Assembly: GCF_006546835.1 (NCBI RefSeq) | Contig: NZ_VICB01000014.1 | Span: forward strand, 1 to 64,000 | Source: Actinomyces johnsonii | GTDB lineage: Bacteria > Actinomycetota > Actinomycetes > Actinomycetales > Actinomycetaceae | DNA length: 64,000 bases | Reading direction: 5' to 3' | Part shown: positions 18,502 to 27,198 of the stretch, piece after piece | Position numbering within the stretch: the stretch's first letter is position 1 | How the letters are laid out: every line of letters starts with the position of its first letter | The notes under the pieces: model-generated | Seen by the model: the letters and a program-made list of their open reading frames with translations, nothing else | Database searches by the model: none | What the model was told of the DNA's origin: nothing | Made by a program: the position numbers and the translations under genes

Positions 18502-21500
18502 ATGACAACTACAGACGCGGCCACTACCTCCGCCATTGCCCTGCGTTTGGAGCTGCTGGGGATCTCCGCCCCGGCACAGGTCAAGCAGACTGAGGCGGAT
18601 CGCCTCATGTCCCCGATCCTGGCGCGCCAGCGCGAGCTCTCCCGTCGACTGGCCCACCGCCCATGTGCTGCCGACCAGCGCATCCAGACCTTCCTGGACT
18701 CCTACCTGGAGGGCGCGGCCGTCACCCCGAGGCTGCCGCGCTCGACCTTCGTCCTGGATCAGCCCGGCCTGGCACGAGCTCTGTCGCTGCCGGTGGACTC
18801 CACCAGCTTCACCTCCGACTACGTCGAGAGCTACAAGGTGCTCGGCGGTGTCCTGCACAATCCCCGCAACGACCGCCGCACCACCGCCGGCGTCTTCCAT
18901 GTCGCCGAGGGCGGCCTGCCGATCCCCGATGACAAGATCGCCGTCCCGCGCGACGTCTTCGCCCGCCTGCTGGACCGCGCCGTTGAGGCTCCCGAGGACC
19001 TGATGACCCTGCCGTGGGCCTCCACGCAGGATGAGCCGGCCCGCTGCTTTGTGTCCCTGCTGCTGCGTCCCGTCGTCGTTCCCGAGGTCGCCGGCTTCTC
19101 CGCCGAGCGCTCCATGGAGATTCGCTTCATCGCCCCCGGCGGTTTGGTCTCCAATCTGGACTTCGTCGAGGGGATCTTCGGCAATGGCGGAGACCCCTAT
19201 CTGCCGGAGAATGACGCCTCCCTGGCCCCGGAGTCCTGGACCGGTCACACCGGCTGCGTCATCCTCGCCCCGCACCTGACCACCCTGACCAAGAAGGAAC
19301 TGGGTCTGCCCTCCTGGGAGGAGGCCACCGAGCGCCAGCGCCGCGACGGCCAGTGCTGGAAGGACGAGGCCGAGCTCTACAACGGCGGCAAGGCCTTCAA
19401 GTGCGTGGCCCGAGACGAGCGCGGCGTCATCGTCACCGTCATTGCTGACAACTACTTCGGCTACTGCAAGAAGGAGGTCAAGACCCAGATCGGGTACTCG
19501 GCCAACCTCTTCGGCTGCGTGGAGGAGGAGCACGCCGGCGGCGCGATCGCCTACCCGCGCTACAACCTGAGCCAGGAGTACACCGATATTCACACCCCCG
19601 AGGGCATGACCCTCGAGCACGTTCTCGAGCGCAACCCCGGCCGCTTCGAGCTGCGCGAGGACGGCTCCGCTGTCGCGATCGACGACCCGACCGTGGTGCT
19701 GGTGCCCGCCGGCGCCCACTACTCAATGCGCAACCAGACGATCACCTGGACCCGCCCCGACGATCAGGAGGCCTCGATCCCACTGCTGGCGGGCAACACC
19801 TATGTGGCCCCCAACGGTTACCGGGTGCACGCCAAGCACCGCGAGGGCGACGCCACCCAGTGGCACTTGGTGGGCACCGCCCCCTGGTCCACGCAGGCCC
19901 ACAAGCCGGCCACCGTCTCCGGCGGCGGCAAGTCGGAGATCTCCAAGTCCCTCCTGGACGCCTTTGTCTTCGGCGAGGCCTACGTCGGCGACGTCGACGA
20001 GGACTTCGACACCGTCCAGAAGATCCTCGATGGCAACTACGCCGACCGCTTCGTCGACCCGGCCAACAAGAGCAACAACCACCGCTCGATCCTCTCCGAG
20101 CGCCGCTCGCTGGGAAGTGTCATCAAGCTGCTGACGCCATCGCCCAGATACACCGACGAGTACAACGCCTTCCTGGAGTCAATCCCGGCCCACATTAAGG
20201 AGCTCATCTTCACCGTCAAGCGCTTCTACCAGCCCAGTTGGGGCAAGGATTGGCGCAGCCACTTCTCCGTGGGCATCATCAACGGCCGCAAGGGCAACTC
20301 CCTGCGCCTGGACGGCGAGGTCATCAAGGTCAACATGCTGCGCGTGGGCTTCGAGGACGACGGCGCCTGGCGCCTGCTGTCCCTGCGCCCGGACTTCTCC
20401 CCGGCGGCCAAGGTTCAGACCGAGGACGACATCACCGCCTCGATCGTGGCCCCCGGCGGCCTGATCTCCACCCCGGACTCGGAGCTGTCGCGCAAGTTCG
20501 TCACCAACTGCGAGTCCCTGCTCTTCCAGCGGCCCGACGACGCGATCGTGCGTGGCTACGACAAGCAGACCGAGTCGGACATGTCGGATGCGCAGGCGGA
20601 CCTGTTCATCTCGAACTTCCAGCCGCTCACGCCCGACGACGCCCGGGCGATGGCCGCCGACGCCCCCGGCCTGTCCCGCTTCACCCAGCCCATGCAGGAC
20701 CTCGTGGCCCGCGCCGCCGCCCTGCCCGAGGCCGAGGACCCCGCCAAGGAGACCTACTGGGTCTCCACGGCCGACCCGCGCCTGGTCAACGGGACTCCCA
20801 CCAAGAACCCCCGCTACCTCCAGGTGCGTCCCGACATCGCCAACCCGAAGGACGTGGCGCTGGCGGACCTCACCAACCACCTCTTCCGCGACGTGCCCCT
20901 GAGCGAGCCGCTGCGCCACAGTGTCGATGTCGTCGCCGCCGGGCGCCGCAACAACCCGCCCGAGGACGGGGTTCCGCCGCTGTGCGCCTACAACCCGCTG
21001 CACTACATGGAGCTGCCCGAGCTCTTCATGGAGTTCATCTCCTCCATGACCGGCAAGTCCCCCTCGACGACGGGCGCCGGTAGCGAGGGGGCGCTGACCA
21101 AGTCTCCGTTCAACGCGCTGCCCGCCATCTACGACCTCAACGCGGCCCTGCTGTCCTACGCTCTCAGCGGCTACGACGGCTGGCTGTCCTCGGCCGGCTA
21201 CATCGGTCCGAAGGTCCAGGTGGCTCACGACATCTCGCTGCTCATCCCGGAGATCTTCTCCCGCATGAGCGTTGAGGAGCGAGACGCCCACAATCTCATC
21301 GAGAACGGCTACCTTGAGGGCATCGAGGACTTCGAGTACAAGGGCCGCACCGTCCAGGCCTCGCGCCTGGGCTACCGCATGAACCAGGCCTTCGCCTCAA
21401 CCTTCTTCGGGCGGATCTTCCTGCACCCCGACGTCGTCTTCACCGAGGAGATGCTGCGTCCCGAACTGCAGGACGAGGCGGTCTTCGCCGACTCGGTGGA

Positions 21501-21918
21501 CATCATCGTCACCACCCACAAGGTTGTAGCCGAGCACTACCGGGCCGACGGCTCTATCGAGTGGGCCGTGCCGCCGCTGCGGGCCCTTCTGGAGATCATG
21601 ATCGACGGCACCTCCCGGGAGGGCTGGAACCTGGCGAGCCCGGAGTTCCGCGCCCTGTTCGAGCGTGAGAACATCCTGAGCTCGTCGTGGTACGCGGCGC
21701 GTCTGGACGCCAAGGTCGCCCGCGACACCCGCCAGGCCCATCAGGCCATCGAGGACCTCACCCGCTTCTACACCGCGGAGAACAACAAGGAGGTCATCGA
21801 GCGCCTGGGCATCGAGGGCCGCCTGGCCGAGGCCCGCGCCTGGCTGGACAAGGTCAGCACCCCGGCCTACCGCGAGCACCTCGTAGGCACACTCGGCCTC
21901 CAGCCCTCGCTGGCCTGA
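18502..21918 (+). CDS. Probable pyrophosphate-dependent PEP carboxykinase
   Basis: A 1138-residue cytoplasmic protein without membrane segments. Its size and the motif VSGGGKSEISKSLLDAFVFG (about residues 470-490) recall the large PPi-type PEP carboxykinases known from Propionibacterium and Entamoeba, which interconvert PEP + CO2 + phosphate and oxaloacetate + PPi. Other stretches of likely importance are YFGYCKKEVKTQIGYSANLF and EEEHAGGA. The placement 120 bp after a C4-dicarboxylate carrier fits a fermentative PEP-oxaloacetate-succinate branch. I recognise the family from memory of its size and motif, not from an alignment. Otherwise it would be a conserved hypothetical. The ATG at 18502 has only a weak ribosome site. 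A 59-nt palindromic hairpin follows the gene. Confidence 0.6.
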   Translation: MTTTDAATTSAIALRLELLGISAPAQVKQTEADRLMSPILARQRELSRRLAHRPCAADQRIQTFLDSYLEGAAVTPRLPRSTFVLDQPGLARALSLPVDSTSFTSDYVESYKVLGGVLHNPRNDRRTTAGVFHVAEGGLPIPDDKIAVPRDVFARLLDRAVEAPEDLMTLPWASTQDEPARCFVSLLLRPVVVPEVAGFSAERSMEIRFIAPGGLVSNLDFVEGIFGNGGDPYLPENDASLAPESWTGHTGCVILAPHLTTLTKKELGLPSWEEATERQRRDGQCWKDEAELYNGGKAFKCVARDERGVIVTVIADNYFGYCKKEVKTQIGYSANLFGCVEEEHAGGAIAYPRYNLSQEYTDIHTPEGMTLEHVLERNPGRFELREDGSAVAIDDPTVVLVPAGAHYSMRNQTITWTRPDDQEASIPLLAGNTYVAPNGYRVHAKHREGDATQWHLVGTAPWSTQAHKPATVSGGGKSEISKSLLDAFVFGEAYVGDVDEDFDTVQKILDGNYADRFVDPANKSNNHRSILSERRSLGSVIKLLTPSPRYTDEYNAFLESIPAHIKELIFTVKRFYQPSWGKDWRSHFSVGIINGRKGNSLRLDGEVIKVNMLRVGFEDDGAWRLLSLRPDFSPAAKVQTEDDITASIVAPGGLISTPDSELSRKFVTNCESLLFQRPDDAIVRGYDKQTESDMSDAQADLFISNFQPLTPDDARAMAADAPGLSRFTQPMQDLVARAAALPEAEDPAKETYWVSTADPRLVNGTPTKNPRYLQVRPDIANPKDVALADLTNHLFRDVPLSEPLRHSVDVVAAGRRNNPPEDGVPPLCAYNPLHYMELPELFMEFISSMTGKSPSTTGAGSEGALTKSPFNALPAIYDLNAALLSYALSGYDGWLSSAGYIGPKVQVAHDISLLIPEIFSRMSVEERDAHNLIENGYLEGIEDFEYKGRTVQASRLGYRMNQAFASTFFGRIFLHPDVVFTEEMLRPELQDEAVFADSVDIIVTTHKVVAEHYRADGSIEWAVPPLRALLEIMIDGTSREGWNLASPEFRALFERENILSSSWYAARLDAKVARDTRQAHQAIEDLTRFYTAENNKEVIERLGIEGRLAEARAWLDKVSTPAYREHLVGTLGLQPSLA

Positions 21919-21967
21919 GGCTGACGACGGGCGACTGACGCGCCCGACGCATCCCCTCCCATGGGGC

Positions 21968-22026
21968 GGGGACCTTCCACGTGTGGGGGAACAGGAGTCC
22001 TGTTCCCCCACACGTGTTCCGTCCCC
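21968..22026. terminator. Long palindromic hairpin after the carboxykinase gene
   Basis: The core 21978-22016 has 19-bp perfect arms around a single central base, with CACGTG at both ends. A symmetric 4-base internal loop separates it from outer arms GGGGAC (21968-21973) and GTCCCC (22021-22026). It is probably a strong terminator of the upstream gene, although there is no T-run. The remaining spacer to 22215 shows nothing clear. Confidence 0.75.
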
Positions 22027-22215
22027 GTACACGGGTTATCTGCCCGTGGAGAGACGGGAGACGAGTACTGGAGAAGCTGCCCGACGCTGCCGCCCGCCAA
22101 CGGTCGCACTGATATCGCCCAACCGCCGCACCGGGGAACTACTACCCATACGATTCGCCCAAAAAACGCTCCCGAAGACTTGTGAGGGACCACCGCCGCT
22201 GATGGGATAGCGCCC

Positions 22216-25113
22216 ATGCCCACAGCACCCGCCATGGACACACCGGCCGAGTCGGCCGGCGCCACCCCTCCCGCCGCAACACCCAAGTCCTCCTACTCCC
22301 GCCCGGCCGACGCCGTCGCCGCCGACCTCGGTACCGACACCTCCCGCGGCCTGAGCCCGCAGACCGCGGCCGACCACCTGGCCACCGACGGCCCCAACGA
22401 GCTGCCCTCCAAGCCGCCGGCACCCGCCTGGCTACGCTTCCTGAGCCAGTTCAACGACCCGCTCGTCTACCTCCTGCTGGCCGCCATCGTCGTCTCCACC
22501 ATCGCCTGGGTCCTGGAGGGCGCCGAGGGCGTGCCGGTGGACTCCATCGTCATCGTCGCTGTCGTCACCCTCAACGCCGTCCTCGGGTTCGTCCAGGAGA
22601 ACAAGGCCGCTGACGCCGTCGCCGCCCTGTCCGCCATGACCGAGGCGACCTCCACGGTGCTGCGCGACGGCTCTCGGCTGGTCGTCCCCTCCTCCGAGCT
22701 CGTGGTGGGCGACGTCCTCGTCCTGGGCGAGGGCGACCAGGTCGGTGCGGATGCCCGCCTGATCTCGGCCGCCGCCCTGCGCGTGGTGGAGTCCTCCCTG
22801 ACCGGTGAGGCCGACGCCGTCGTCAAGACCCCCGAGGCGGTCGGCGCCGATACCGATCTGGCCGACCGCACCTGCATGGTCTACCGGGGCACCTCCGTGG
22901 CCCAGGGGACGGGGCGCGCCGTCGTCGTCGCCACCGGGGCAGACACCGAGATGGGTGCGATCGCACAGATGCTCGACTCCGTCGAGGAGGAGGACACGCC
23001 CCTGCAGAAGGAGATCCACTCGATCTCCAAGATGCTGGGAATCGTCGTGGTCATCATCGCCGTCGTCGTTGTGGGAACCCTGCTGCTCCTGGCAGAGGAC
23101 CGCGCGCCGGACACGATAGTCCACGCCCTCCTGCTGGGGGTCTCGCTGGCCGTGGCCGCCGTGCCTGAGGGGCTGCCCGCGATCCTGTCGGTGGTCCTGG
23201 CCCTGGGCGTGCAGCGCATGGCCATTCACAAGGCAGTGGTCAAGAAACTCACCAGCGTGGAGACCCTCGGCTCCGCCTCGGTCATCTGCTCGGACAAGAC
23301 CGGCACGCTCACCCGCTCAGAGATGACGATCCAGGAGGTCGTCACCGCCTCGGGCACCTGTGTGGTTACGGGTATCGGGTACGCGCCCGACGGCGAGGTC
23401 GCCCCCGACGCCGACCGCGACGGTCGCCCCGACGCCGATCCCCTCGAAGGGCCCTTGCGCGATGAGGTCACCGTGGTCCTCTCCGGCGGGACACTGGCCT
23501 CCGACGCCGAACTGAATGTCACCGAGGACGTGTGGAGCGTCGTCGGCGACCCCACCGAGGGTGCCTTCCTGGTCGCGGAGAAGAAGCTCGGCACAGACGG
23601 GCAGCGCGAAGGCCGCTTCGAGCGCGTCGGCGAGGTCCCCTTCACCTCTGAGCGCAAGATGATGTCGGTGCTGCTCACCGATACCGAGCACGGCACGATC
23701 ATCATGTCCAAGGGCGCCCCCGATGTCCTCATGGAGCACTGCACGCAGATGCGCCTGGGCGACGCCGCCACCGAGCTGACCGAGGAGGCCCGGGCCCAGT
23801 TCGTCGAACACATCGCGGACATGTCGGGCCGAGCACTGCGCACCCTGGGGGTCGGCTACCGGATCCTCACCGATGAGGAGGCCGCCCGCGTGCGCGAGGC
23901 CGCCGCCGGCGACGGCGAGGCGGACCTGTCCGACCTGGAGCGGAACCTGGTGCTGGCCGGCGTCGTCGGCATCATCGACCCGCCGCGCCCCGAGGCGGCC
24001 GTGGCCGTTGCCGAAGCGCACCGGGCGGGCGTGCGCGTCCTCATGATCACCGGCGACCACCCGGCCACCGCTGGGCGCATCGCAGCGGACCTGGGCATCG
24101 TCGAGCGCGGCGCCCCGGTTCTGACCGGCCGCGAGCTGGAGGGGATGGATGACGACGCCCTGTCCGAGGCCGTAGCCGCCACCAGCGTGTACGCCCGCGT
24201 CGCCCCCGAGCACAAGATGCGGATCGTCCACGCCCTGAAGTCTCAGGGCCACACGGTCTCCATGACCGGCGACGGCGTCAACGACGCCCCGGCCCTGCGC
24301 GCCGCGGACATCGGAGTGGCCATGGGTATCACCGGAACCCAGGTGACCAAGGAGGCCGCCACGATGGTCCTGGCGGACGACAATTTCGCCACCATCGTCG
24401 ACGCCGTGCGCGAGGGCCGGCGCATCTTCGACAACATCAAGAAGTTCCTGCGCTTCCTGCTGTCCTCCAACATGGGCGAGGTCCTCACCGTCTTCGGCGG
24501 CGTGGTGCTCTCCGGAGTCATCGGCCTGAGCGGGCACAGCGACTCCGGCGTCGTCCTGCCGCTGCTGGCCACCCAGATCCTGTGGATCAACCTGGTCACC
24601 GACTCCGGACCGGCCCTGGCCATGGGTGTGGACCCCTCGGTGGAGGACGTCATGGCCCGCCCGCCGCGCAAGCCCACCGACCGGGTGGTCGACGGGGCCA
24701 TGTGGAGCGGCGTCCTGCTGGTCGGCACCGTCATGGCCGCCTCGACCCTGGCCACGCTGGACATCTTCCTGCCCGGCGGCCTCATCGTGACCTCCCTGTC
24801 CACAGACGGCCTCGACACCGCGCGCACAGCGGCCTTCTCCACCCTGGTCCTGGCGCAACTGTTCAACACGGTCAACTCCCGCTCGGAGACGGTCAGCGCC
24901 TTCAGCCACCTCTTCGTCAATAAGTGGCTGTGGGGTGCGATCGGCCTGACCCTGGTACTCCAGGTCGCCGTGGTGGAAGTGCCCTTCCTTCAGGCGGCCT
25001 TCTCGACGACGTCGCTGGACCCGGTCCACTGGGCGATCGTCATCGTCATGGCCTCCCTGGTCCTATGGGTCGATGAGCTGCGCAAGCTCATCAGCCGACT
25101 CATGGCGCGGTAG
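22216..25113 (+). CDS. Cation-transporting P-type ATPase (Ca2+ type, P2)
   Basis: A 965-residue ion pump. The actuator-domain TGEAD motif is near residue 195, the transmembrane PEGLPA motif of Ca2+/Na+ pumps at about 315, and the phosphorylated Asp in CSDKTGTLT at about 360. The nucleotide-domain KGAPD and hinge GDGVNDAPAL (about 684) are all present. C-terminal helices include NMGEVLTVFGG. The ten-helix P2 layout and the PEGLP motif favour Ca2+ export; Mg2+ or Na+ transport cannot be excluded. The first 35 residues are a Pro/Ala-rich cytoplasmic tail. It stands alone between two hairpins. Confidence 0.88.
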   Translation: MPTAPAMDTPAESAGATPPAATPKSSYSRPADAVAADLGTDTSRGLSPQTAADHLATDGPNELPSKPPAPAWLRFLSQFNDPLVYLLLAAIVVSTIAWVLEGAEGVPVDSIVIVAVVTLNAVLGFVQENKAADAVAALSAMTEATSTVLRDGSRLVVPSSELVVGDVLVLGEGDQVGADARLISAAALRVVESSLTGEADAVVKTPEAVGADTDLADRTCMVYRGTSVAQGTGRAVVVATGADTEMGAIAQMLDSVEEEDTPLQKEIHSISKMLGIVVVIIAVVVVGTLLLLAEDRAPDTIVHALLLGVSLAVAAVPEGLPAILSVVLALGVQRMAIHKAVVKKLTSVETLGSASVICSDKTGTLTRSEMTIQEVVTASGTCVVTGIGYAPDGEVAPDADRDGRPDADPLEGPLRDEVTVVLSGGTLASDAELNVTEDVWSVVGDPTEGAFLVAEKKLGTDGQREGRFERVGEVPFTSERKMMSVLLTDTEHGTIIMSKGAPDVLMEHCTQMRLGDAATELTEEARAQFVEHIADMSGRALRTLGVGYRILTDEEAARVREAAAGDGEADLSDLERNLVLAGVVGIIDPPRPEAAVAVAEAHRAGVRVLMITGDHPATAGRIAADLGIVERGAPVLTGRELEGMDDDALSEAVAATSVYARVAPEHKMRIVHALKSQGHTVSMTGDGVNDAPALRAADIGVAMGITGTQVTKEAATMVLADDNFATIVDAVREGRRIFDNIKKFLRFLLSSNMGEVLTVFGGVVLSGVIGLSGHSDSGVVLPLLATQILWINLVTDSGPALAMGVDPSVEDVMARPPRKPTDRVVDGAMWSGVLLVGTVMAASTLATLDIFLPGGLIVTSLSTDGLDTARTAAFSTLVLAQLFNTVNSRSETVSAFSHLFVNKWLWGAIGLTLVLQVAVVEVPFLQAAFSTTSLDPVHWAIVIVMASLVLWVDELRKLISRLMAR

Positions 25114-25213
25114 AAGACCCGGCAGGGGCGCAAGGCCCCGTTCTCGCATCCGACTTGGTGGATTCAGTGGCCGGTCGAGTCGATCGTGATTGACCGTGAT
25201 CGATCGACGGGGG

Positions 25214-25372
25214 TCAGCCGACGTCTGCGTTGCCGGAGAGGTGCCAGGTCTCATTGGCCCAGGGGAAGACGTACTGCATGAGCAGATAGACGATCCCGGC
25301 GATGAGGATGAGGGCCTCGATGGCCTTGAGCCAAGCCGGCCCGGGCAGGTGACGCCAGATGAAGCCGTACAT
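25214..25372 (-). CDS. Small membrane protein coupled to sortase E
   Basis: A 52-residue protein with one membrane helix (IEALILIAGIVYLLMQYVFPW). Its ATG at 25372 overlaps the sortase stop as TGATG, so it is translationally coupled to it. Small proteins of this form follow class E sortase genes near actinobacterial origins; their role is unknown. A longer open frame begins upstream, but that part belongs to the sortase gene in another frame. Confidence 0.7.
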   Translation of the reverse strand: MYGFIWRHLPGPAWLKAIEALILIAGIVYLLMQYVFPWANETWHLSGNADVG

Positions 25373-26145
25373 CAGTTGACTCCCGGATCGTTGAGCACAG
25401 AGGCGGGGCGGCCCTCGGAACGGTTCATCCAGTAGGAGAACTTCGCGTGGACGATCCAGCGCTGGTCGTTGCCGAACTCGCCGGCGGTCGAGCCGTGGCA
25501 CGTGGTCAGCGTGATGTACCGCTCGGTGGGCTGGACATCGGGCTGATTGGGCACCGGAGCAATGACCTCCACCTGCTCGGGCTGGACGATCTCATGATTG
25601 GTCACCGTGAACACGTACCAGGTGTTCGCAGTGGAGACGACGATCTCGTCGCCCTCCTGGAGCAGGTCGATGCGACGGAAGGAGTTGCCGTAGGTGCGAC
25701 GGTGCCCGGCGATGGCGAAGTTGCCGAGCTCCCCGAGCTGCTGGGTTTCGGGATAGTGGCCCGCGGCGGCCTGATCCAGGACGTCGGAGCCCGTTCCCTC
25801 GAGGACGGGCATGTTGTTGTTCGTCACGCCATACCACTTGGGGACGACGAGCATTCCGATGGTCTCGCCGTAGCCGACCTTCTCCATCACCGGAGGATCC
25901 TCGGTGTGCTTAGTGCCCTCGACCTTGGGGGACTCGACCTGCTTCTCGTGGAACTGGGTAGCAACCGCCTGCGCACTGGCGTTGGCGTCGATGCTGGTCC
26001 ACCACAGCTGCCAGCACAGGAAGAGCGCGACCACGAGGCCCGCCGTGATGAGCAGCTCGCCGATCGCGGTCAAGGTGCCATTGAAGATTCGTACAGCACG
26101 GCTCTGGCCAGGCGCGCGATGCTGCACAAGACCCCCTCCAGCCAT
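25372..26145 (-). CDS. srtE: Class E sortase
   Basis: A membrane-anchored cysteine transpeptidase of about 257 residues. One N-terminal helix (LLITAGLVVALFLCWQLWW) is followed by the extracytoplasmic catalytic domain, with His in AIAGHRRTYG (about 146), Cys in TLTTCHG (about 214) and Arg in QRWIVHAKF. Class E enzymes act as housekeeping anchors of surface proteins in high-GC Gram-positive bacteria, often preferring LAXTG-like signals. The position beside crgA is typical. The ATG at 26145 is favoured over a GTG one codon upstream. The surface protein at 31527 is a possible substrate. Confidence 0.9.
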   Translation of the reverse strand: MAGGGLVQHRAPGQSRAVRIFNGTLTAIGELLITAGLVVALFLCWQLWWTSIDANASAQAVATQFHEKQVESPKVEGTKHTEDPPVMEKVGYGETIGMLVVPKWYGVTNNNMPVLEGTGSDVLDQAAAGHYPETQQLGELGNFAIAGHRRTYGNSFRRIDLLQEGDEIVVSTANTWYVFTVTNHEIVQPEQVEVIAPVPNQPDVQPTERYITLTTCHGSTAGEFGNDQRWIVHAKFSYWMNRSEGRPASVLNDPGVN

Positions 26146-26340
26146 CACCCCTCCTCACGACTTGAAACTTCATCGGGTTGACGGCCAGTCTAAGGCGACA
26201 CACCCCGCCCGTGACCAGCTCGGAGTGGTGGACGTATCACAGAGCACACCGTGAGGAAGCTTCTCCTCATGTCCTAGGCTAGGCCCGGATGTATTGGGGT
26301 GGTCTCGAACCACCGTCCCCAACCAGTGAGGAGACCCAGG

Positions 26341-26853
26341 GTGGCCTTGGAGAAGAAGTCCACAAAGGACGACGCCGACAAGAGCTCGGAGAAGGTCTCG
26401 AAGAAGAACTCCGACAAGAGCACCGAGAAGAACGCTGCGAAGTCCGAGAAGAGTTCCGCGAAGAGCACCGCTGCGTCCAAGAAGAAGGACAAGGCGGACA
26501 AGGATTCGAAGAAGGACTCGTCATCGACGTCGAAGAAGCGCCCTGAGCGCTCAGGCAACCCGGCCAAGGCGGCCAAGGCCCTCGAGGAGGAGTCGCGCGC
26601 CGCGGCGAACCGGGTCTCGCGCACACCCGCCAAGATCAAGGACACCGCCTCGCCGCGCTGGTACGCGCCCACCATGGTGACGCTCATGGTCATCGGGCTG
26701 CTGTGGGTAGTCACCACCTACCTGTTCAACGGCCTGTATCCGCTGCCGTACTTCGCCAAGCACCACGCCACCGACTGGTTGTTCAACGGCAACCTCTACA
26801 TCGGCTTCCTCATCATGATGTCGGGATTCCTCGGCCTGCTGCGCTGGAAGTAG
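26341..26853 (+). CDS. crgA: Cell division protein CrgA
   Basis: A 170-residue membrane protein that recruits FtsZ-ring and peptidoglycan partners in actinobacteria. The C-terminal 85 residues carry two helices, VTLMVIGLLWVVTTYLF and IGFLIMMSGFLGLLRWK, in the CrgA arrangement. The N-terminal 90 residues are a Lys/Ser/Asp/Glu low-complexity tail, longer than the usual short tail. GTG at 26341 was chosen because GAGGAG lies about nine bases upstream; the frame is open earlier but across a hairpin. It is divergent from sortase E and followed by a perfect palindromic terminator. Confidence 0.9.
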   Translation: MALEKKSTKDDADKSSEKVSKKNSDKSTEKNAAKSEKSSAKSTAASKKKDKADKDSKKDSSSTSKKRPERSGNPAKAAKALEEESRAAANRVSRTPAKIKDTASPRWYAPTMVTLMVIGLLWVVTTYLFNGLYPLPYFAKHHATDWLFNGNLYIGFLIMMSGFLGLLRWK

Positions 26854-26900
26854 CGGCTCCCAGGAGTTCTGCACCTTCGGCGGACAAGGTACAAGGCATC

Positions 26901-26932
26901 AAGGCCCCCGAGCGCTAGCGCTCGGGGGCCTT
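26901..26932 (+). terminator. Terminator of crgA
   Basis: Arms of 15 bp around a TA centre, reading AAGGCCCCCGAGCGC and its exact complement. It lies about 50 bp after the crgA stop. Confidence 0.85.
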
Positions 26933-27198
26933 GCCATGCCCATTGGGGCGATGACGGTCGGGCGAGTCGTCACATCGGCGCAGGTCCCTTTCACGCACGC
27001 ACGCCATACAGTCCACAGGCATCCTGTGGATCCGTGGACAGAGACCTCCCCACATCCCACCCCGACTTTCCCCAAGTGTGGACACACCTGTGGATAACTA
27101 CACGCATGTGTTTCCACATCCGTATCCCCAGGTGTGGATGAACTACAGCAGTGTGCTTCCACCGGTGTCATTCATGCTCGACCGTGTTGCGAGGTACC
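26933..27198. promoter_or_regulatory. Spacer with a cluster of DnaA-box-like sites
   Basis: No gene is seen. TGTGGATAA at 27089-27097 is a perfect DnaA box on the minus strand. TGTGGACAC (27077-27085) and TGTGGATGA (27133-27141) differ by one base, and TGTGGATCC (27025-27033) by two. Together with crgA's terminator this fills the whole spacer between crgA and the rhomboid gene, whose coding ends converge here. Confidence 0.65.

Noticed and set aside
23317-25029. 570-codon minus-strand open frame
   Set aside because: Antisense of the P-type ATPase; composition (Gly/His/Asp/Val) is that of a shadow frame.
26281-26321. tRNA gene before crgA
   Set aside because: Only a T-arm-like hairpin is present; no acceptor, D-arm or anticodon arm.
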